Below, piece after piece: positions 58,886-64,000 of a DNA stretch of 64,000 bases. Position 1 is the stretch's first letter. Every line of letters starts with the position of its first letter. The position numbers and the translations under genes were made by a program. Source of the stretch: Nereocystis luetkeana (taxonomy: Eukaryota; Sar; Phaeophyceae; Laminariales; Laminariaceae); the NCBI GenBank assembly GCA_031213475.1, contig JARUPZ010000025.1:1860001-1924000 (forward strand), written 5' to 3'. Below the pieces are notes generated by a model, which ran no database searches, was not told where the DNA came from, and was given only the letters and a program-made list of their open reading frames with translations.

Positions 58886-61800
58886 GCTTAGGTGCTGCCG
58901 ATGCTTGCCGTGGCAGTTAAACTGTTACTGGGTGCGACTCCGGTCCCTCTCGCGCTCTCCCCCCCCGCCAAGGGACACAGCTACACCAATGCTGGCGGAG
59001 TAACACCCTGTGGCACCCGCCTTTATCCAGAGCGCGGACAGAGCAATCGGGACACAAACCAATCGGAATAGTTCGGCCGTACAGCTACGAAGAACGAAAC
59101 AAACCAGATAACTGCCGCGAAACCTGGTGTGAAAGGTACCCCCGCCAGAGGGACATAACCGCGCTAGGGTAAGACACCAGGCTTAGAGCCCATAAAGCTA
59201 AGATACTCAAAGGTCCCATTATAAGCCAAAACACAAAGCCCCCGGCCATTCGCTTGACCCTGCCGTGTGCACTTGTCTTGAAAACTCGATCAACAGTGAG
59301 AAAGGGAAACATCAAGGCCAACTGCAACAAATTGTAAGGGGGAGACTGAGAATCATTTTGCGCATTCCGGCTGTACAGCTTCCTTATGCGAACCTTGGAG
59401 ACTCGGAAAGCCCCCTCTTGACCTAGATCGAGTTTCGCGTGTGCTGTGCGGAGGATAGCGATGAGGAGATTTAGCAGTGTGATGGGCATGACTAAGAGGA
59501 ATACTGCTACGCCCCCATAGAAGTCGTGGAAGAACTCGTCGAAAACGTCCACCTGGCCCAGCATCGCCTGGAAGACGTCCAGCCAAACGTGCGAGTACGA
59601 TATCTGTTTGACGAAAATAGCAAATAACGACACCGTGAAACCCACCATTACAATCAATAGGATAATCCCGATTTGAGCAACCTCTCCAAGCATAATCGCA
59701 ATTTCCTGTGCAAGGAGTCGGAAGAGGGACAGGCAGGCAGGCAGGCAAGCAGGGAGGGAGGGAGGGAGGGAGGGAGGGAGGGAGGGAGGGAGGGAGGGAG
59801 GAAGCGGTCAGGTATGTAAAGGGTATGCGCATACATCATACTAGTGTGGGCACGGTGCATTTCGTTCGGCAGTATTACGACCTTTAAGCTTTTTACGTTA
59901 GACCAGCGTCCACGTTACCTAAGACCAACACAGTTGAGCATCCTCGTCAGGAGCCATCCCACAGTAGTTGTGCACCAGACGTCCCTGAGCCCCTAACATT
60001 AGTAGCTCAATATCTCACCCGATAAGTACTTGGAAGGAATTCGTTCGTGCCACCCGACCGGCACCTGTATGCGCTAGTCCTAAAACGAATATACGAGTAA
60101 AATTTTCATCCTCACTGGTAGTTCCTCACTCGAGGAACTCAATTGGTCAGAAACACTTGCCCCACAAAGTGCAACCCCCACCGTGGGGTGCCTCTCAGTT
60201 ACAATACGTCAAAACGTGTTACATCCTCTGATCGTGGCACTCGCGGGTGTCTTGTAATATATTGACGCCAGCCATGGCGTCGTCTTCGAAATCCCAAAAG
60301 TGGAAGCTTGCCGACGTCTAACAGATCAACCCTACTCGACGTTATCGTTGGGATTCCATTTGTGTTTTGCAATATTGTTCAATACACAGGATATGGGACT
60401 GTCAATCTGGTGAAGCGTCCGAAACGTTTCTCAACGTTCAGTTTCTCTTCGGTGGTTGAGCTCCTCAAAAACGAGGACCCTACCATTATGCAGGTGTACC
60501 CTTACAATAGCATGCACCCAACCCCGTGGCCAACGCGTCAAGTGTGTGCAAGACGAGACCATGTATAGCACCAACATCTTGAGTGCAAAGGGGGAATTCC
60601 AGCGTGGATGATCCGTAAGACCTGGATGGGCCACGTGTTTTCCGGGTGTGAGATACTAGAGTTGTACTGGATAGCTCATACTACACATACCCATTCTAGG
60701 TGTCAGCCGTGGAAGGCGGATGCGTTAACTGACGGAGTGTTCTATGTTTGAATGATTTTCAAAGTCGGGTGTTGGGTCCGGTATAGTGCTCTTCGAGTGA
60801 GGGGGCTCAGGAGCGTCCGATGCTGCCCTTACCATAACACTTGTCTGGAGAAAAGCAGCGTTTACCTGCACCACAAGCCCCTGTCGTCGTAGGACTTACT
60901 TGCCCAAAGAAGAGGACGCGAGAGAACACGAGGGGAGCGCTTAGTGAGAAAAACGCCCTTCCGGTCCGCCCGCCGCTGTCTCTGATTCGGTAGGAGAGGG
61001 CGCCACGCGAGCAGAAGAAGGGAGAGCGATTCCAACCAGTTCCACCCATCCTCAACGTATTCGTGAAAGCCCGCGTACATCTCACCCACTGCACTCACGA
61101 GCGCAGCCTGCTTATCGGGCAAGGGAGAAACATTTGAGCATCAAACCTGTTGTGGGCAATATCAGTCCTAGCACAATCCTACATTTTGAAATTCAAGTTT
61201 CACCCCCCTCTTGTTTCGTCACCGTGCCGTACCATGCGCACAGTAGAATATCGAGTTACAACGAAAAATTTCACACGTCGAACATATCACGATCATAATG
61301 ATCCGAAGTAGATCTTCTAGATCATCCAGATCCTAACTTTCAGCAATGAATGACCTGTTGTGCAGGATCCGTACATTATATATCCGACTCAAGATACTTG
61401 CCCTCTCAGGAAACTTGCCCTATACTATGCAGGTTATACGGCTCCTACCCGACAGCACGAGCTATATATACAGATCCAGAATATATGTGCTCTGAAATAC
61501 CATTGTACGTGAGTGGGAATTCCTTTATCTGTCCGATATGTTGAAATACTTCAGAATGAAATAGAATAGTATTCATTGTTCTTGAAATTTTAAGTTTATA
61601 ACTGTAACGCAAGTACAGCTGGATCGAAACGAGAGAACCGCTCGTCGCTCCCGCTGCACGGGCTCAAGGAGGGGATGACTGCCCTCATCTCGAACGCGCG
61701 ACACGCATGGTCGTGGGTGCTGCAAGTATGCCTCACGCAGATCCCGACGACAATGACAACGAATAGAGCCCAACACTACGTGAGCACAGCGGGGGGACAA

Positions 61801-63102
61801 CACACCATGTTCACATCCGTGATGTTCAAATGGGCGTGGACGTCTTTTATTGTTTTATCTGAATGCTTCCACAAAGTTATATTCCTCCTGCCACTTGCGT
61901 CATACATATCGCAGCATACATCTCAGGCTATGACCGTATACCGGGTGACATGTAAGATACCATACCTTCTCCGTCGGATTCCAAAGCTTATTTGTTCGAC
62001 AAAGAAAGGGGCCAGTGTAAGCGACGCATCTATGGAAGTATCTGGGCGCAATATTTCCACAGACACTTGCTGGCGTGGTGTGTACCCCCCATCCGTTGGA
62101 GGAAATCGGCTCTAAACCTTGTCCCACGATGTGTGTTATCTTATCATCCTTGCGATATACGGCAACGCCGTTATGTTGGTCACAACATCCACTCACCACA
62201 ACGTGAAATGTCAACGCGATCTCGGCCTTGCATATCGGCCCATTTTGCTCCTCAAACACAACCACCGTGTACAGGGCAAGCATGAACAGATGGACGATGA
62301 AGTCGAGGACCATCCTTGTTGCCGGCACCTCGTAGAAAGCCATCGGCTCGGCGACAATCCCAGCCACGATAAACTGCATTCCAGTGTACGTAGTGCTACT
62401 CAGCATCTTTTTCCAAGTCACTGGGCCTGTCTAGACCTCTTTGCGAGCTTCTGCGGGTACGCAGCCCCTGCATCAGCCTGCCCAGGTCGGATTCCGCGAC
62501 CATGCCTTTGGTAATAGATAATTGTCCCTATTGACGGTGGTATGTGGACGTGATGTGGTCTTCAGAGTCCCAGGGTAAGGGGAGACCTGATACAAACTTG
62601 GAGGACAAGTACTCGAATACGAGCGGCGATACGCAGATTGTCTCCGTAAACTGCTGCTCCTCAAGGACAAGCTTCAAGGGGCCACGGTATTCGTCCCGTC
62701 CCACACCCATTTATCTCGGGCTCGAAGATAGCCATGCACCCATCAACCCCTTGGGGGACTCTAGGGGTTGAAATGCGGCAACCGCTCTAAAACCTCGTGG
62801 AGGAGCTCGTCCAGTTTATCCTGGAGATCCGAAAGAATTCGCTTCTCCCTCCCTGGAATCACTTGAGCTGCAGTCTCGATGGCCACAGTCAAGGTCATTC
62901 CCACGGCAAACGGGCTGTCAGCAGAGCTTACCCCGTCGAGGAGGCAGCGCTTTCGCTCGTCCAGCGTGAGTTTCTGCGTAAAGTCGATCAAATCGGTTGC
63001 TGTAACCTCCGCACCGAGGGCCACGAGGACCGGCATGGTGTCCAGGCACGTCCGCAGATCAGTTAAGCACGCCGCGAAGCTAGCCGTACTCGCCTGTATC
63101 AC
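58553..63102 (-). CDS. TRP/polycystin-like cation channel gene, partial model
   Basis: Minus-strand exons in order: 63102 to ~62770 (helical pre-channel region), ~62690 to ~62550, ~62420-62197 (S1), 61775 to ~61640 (S2), 61107-60900 (S3), 59705-59085 (S5, pore, S6 and a further membrane segment), and a possible coiled-coil exon at 58885-58553. Members of this family are tetrameric cation channels in cell or organelle membranes, often Ca2+-permeable. S1-S2 are joined by a junction in perfect phase (GTG|GTGAGT to ACGTAG|TGT). The exon(s) for S4 and the N-terminus (family members often carry ankyrin repeats) are not identified, and the start may lie beyond the window. TRP versus PKD2 assignment is not settled. 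Confidence 0.65.
59085..59705 (-). CDS. TRP channel, S5-pore-S6 exon
   Basis: Acceptor CTCCTTGCACAG then EIAIMLGEVAQIGIILLIVM, GFTVSLFAIF (S5), a pore region (WLDVFQAMLGQVDVFDEFF), YGGVAVFLLVMPITLLNLLI and AILRTAHAKL (S6; the LNLLIAIL motif is typical of TRP/PKD2), a ~60-residue basic linker and another hydrophobic segment (FVFWLIMGPLSILALWALSL). It ends at TAG or at an unseen donor just before. A (CCCT)n tract forms the polypyrimidine region upstream. Confidence 0.85.
   Translation of the reverse strand, partial: EIAIMLGEVAQIGIILLIVMVGFTVSLFAIFVKQISYSHVWLDVFQAMLGQVDVFDEFFHDFYGGVAVFLLVMPITLLNLLIAILRTAHAKLDLGQEGAFRVSKVRIRKLYSRNAQNDSQSPPYNLLQLALMFPFLTVDRVFKTSAHGRVKRMAGGFVFWLIMGPLSILALWALSLVSYPSAVMSLWRGYLSHQVSRQLSGLFRSS
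59751..59802. repeat. (GGGA)n microsatellite, intronic
   Basis: About 13 GGGA units followed on the gene side by GGCA units (59731-59748). On the minus strand these are CCCT and CTGC repeats lying 25-95 nt upstream of the S5 exon acceptor. Confidence 0.9.
59935..60205 (-). repeat. dispersed repeat family F, copy 2 (channel intron)
   Basis: The inverse of 14915-15195: GAGCCCCTAACATTAGTAGC, TCAATATCTCACCCGATAAG, GTATGCGCTAGTCCTAAAAC, GAGTAAAATTTTCATCCTCA, GTTCCTCACTCGAGGAACTC, CCCCACAAAGTGCAACCCCC. Confidence 0.65.
60900..61107 (-). CDS. TRP channel, S3 exon
   Basis: Acceptor GATAAGCAG, then AALVSAVGEMYAGFHEYVED and GWNWLESLSLLLLAWRPLL, the D-x-WN-x-LE pattern that opens S3 in TRP/PKD channels, ending at a strong donor GTAAGT. 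The C-terminal half could be read in another frame, so the exact exon end is less sure. Confidence 0.65.
61640..61775 (-). CDS. TRP channel, S2 exon
   Basis: After acceptor TGCTCACGTAG the phase-0 frame reads CWALFVVIVVGICVRHTCST, a membrane segment, then CRAFEMRAVIPSLSP. It continues EIALTFHVV from the S1 exon. The donor is not fixed (frame open to ~61600). Confidence 0.65.
62197..62420 (-). CDS. TRP channel, S1 exon
   Basis: Encodes TGMQFIVAGIVAEPMAFYEV, then LDFIVHLFMLALYTVVVFEE (S1) and GPICKAEIALTFHVV, ending at GTG|GTGAGT. The acceptor lies upstream of TWKKMLSST, exact site uncertain. Confidence 0.75.
62550..62692 (-). CDS. TRP channel, candidate pre-S1 exon
   Basis: An open frame LVLEEQQFTETICVSPLVFE, YLSSKFVSGLPLPWDSEDHI follows CCCCTTGAAG. 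Its position and composition fit the cytoplasmic region before S1. Splice sites not confirmed. Confidence 0.4.
62770..63102 (-). CDS. TRP channel, helical N-terminal exon
   Basis: Acceptor GTGCACCTCAG, then VIQASTASFAACLTDLRTCL, ALGAEVTATDLIDFTQKLTL, GMTLTVAIETAAQVIPGREK and SDLQDKLDELLHEVLERL. Amphipathic, probably all-helical, with no ankyrin motif visible. The donor could be near HE|GTTTTAGAG. Confidence 0.5.
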
Positions 63103-63109
63103 CTGAGGT

Positions 63110-64000
63110 GCACACGTGGCGGTGAAATAGGCTAAGCGGAATGGCCGAGCATTCATGAAATGCAAGTGTGGTGTGGGCGGTGGGATACTATTAAGTTATT
63201 TAAATGATCAGCTGCCTAGTTCAGCCAGTGCCACCCCCGGAGGCACGCGCTGCTGCTCGACCAACCCACCATGTCCCTCACGTGGGCTACACGAACACGT
63301 GGATGGTCGGTAACAGATACACCGCCCCAGCCGGTCTACTGCAGGGGTTGCGCGCATACACCCAGACATTTCTCACTGACGGGGTGCCTCAAGTGAGGAG
63401 AAGCCCAGTAAATTTGCATCGGAACTGTATTGCACACTCTCCTTTGCTAGCAATTTGGTCATGTATCGGAGTTAGCTTGCAGTTCTTCTCGAAGTCGGCT
63501 GTTGGGGGGGTGTAGAGCTCTTCACGCAAGGAGCCTCATAATATTTTTTGGTGCTACCCCTACCACAGCACGAGCCCGCCGGGAAAAGGGGTTAAATGGT
63601 CGCGGCGATGATTCAAGTCCTCAGGCTTCCAGGATATAATACGTAAGCTCACCATATGACAGGTCTGGCCATCTTAAGAGGTACTGTGGAGTTGACAATA
63701 CCCGCATTACATGGCTCCGAGGCACGCAAAGCAGTTGCCCATCAGGCAGAATTTCCTAGGATGCCCCAGAAACCGCAGTGCGCTATGCTATCGAGTAGAT
63801 GTGTGTGAGCTCATCATGCTACGGAATAGTTCATGTTTAGGTTCATCTTGTTAGCTGCATAGTTTGTTTCAATGCTCACCATGGTATACAGGGACCATCA
63901 TGTTCCGAGGAATTTTGTCTTCAAGCTTACTATGTAGCGGGGTCCACCATATTAGAGGGGTCTTTCTTTCAAGCTCCACACTCTACGACGTAGTTGTTTT
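63110..64000. other. no supported gene; weak ~40- to 60-bp repeats at the end
   Basis: A family F-like palindrome GAGCTCTTCACGCAAGGAGC is at 63515. From 63640, AAGCTCACCATATGACAGGT, GAGCTCATCATGCTACGG, GCTCACCATGGTATACAGGG and AAGCTTACTATGTAGCGGGG..TCCACCATATTAGAGG recur loosely to the window end. Confidence 0.35.

Noticed and set aside
60308-60634. Frames on both strands between the S3 and S5 exons as the missing S4 exon
   Set aside because: Neither frame shows the spaced basic or hydrophobic pattern of S4, and phases do not match the neighbouring exons with certainty.

Overview
The window looks like repeat-rich nuclear DNA from a eukaryote with long introns. There are no operons, ribosome-binding sites or bacterial-type genes, and coding DNA is a few percent. 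The two genes I can reconstruct have short exons joined across introns of 0.4 to 3.8 kb. Their products, a MORN-repeat protein and a TRP/polycystin-like cation channel, together with the repeat load and mixed base composition, fit an alga or other protist. A photosynthetic stramenopile such as a brown-alga relative is my best guess, at low confidence; no marker gene settles it.

Layout. 1-30 kb is a graveyard of mobile elements. It holds two hairpin-like DNA transposon (MITE) families, called A (TA target duplications) and B (CCC ends next to TTAA); two tRNA-headed SINE families, S1 and S2, that share a central core; many truncated 3' ends of a LINE family whose tails are AC or AAC microsatellites; one longer LINE copy with reverse-transcriptase motifs (25.2-27.8 kb); a 706-bp element with perfect terminal inverted repeats (13.7-14.4 kb); and local tandem arrays. 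30.7-45.3 kb is one plus-strand gene, seven exons encoding a predicted 361-residue protein with about seven MORN repeats. Its introns carry several MITEs, two copies of a dispersed repeat (E), a GGGTC-rich element, a ~190-bp satellite and a GACGGTTACG minisatellite. 45.3-58.5 kb is mostly unassigned, with S1/S2 copies, a 21-bp minisatellite, a broken Ty1/copia fossil near 55 kb and a dense field of TTCCATGGAA palindromes (57.6-58.4 kb). 58.5-63.1 kb is a minus-strand gene for a TRP-family channel; S1, S2, S3 and the S5-pore-S6 block are recognisable, while the S4 exon and the N-terminus are not resolved. 63.1-64 kb has no gene I can support.

How it fits together. The exons of the MORN gene were found through repeat periodicity and verified by intron phase: all six junctions keep frame, and the total coding length is 1,086 nt, a multiple of three. 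The repeats record a history. Family A sits inside S2 and inside B, and B sits inside a LINE 3' end, so LINE and SINE spread came before at least some A and B activity. The clearest novel signals are the shared core of S1 and S2, the hairpin MITE B, the LINE tails that seed nearly all long microsatellites here, and the repeat-packed introns of the MORN gene. All calls are by eye; no alignment or database search was run.
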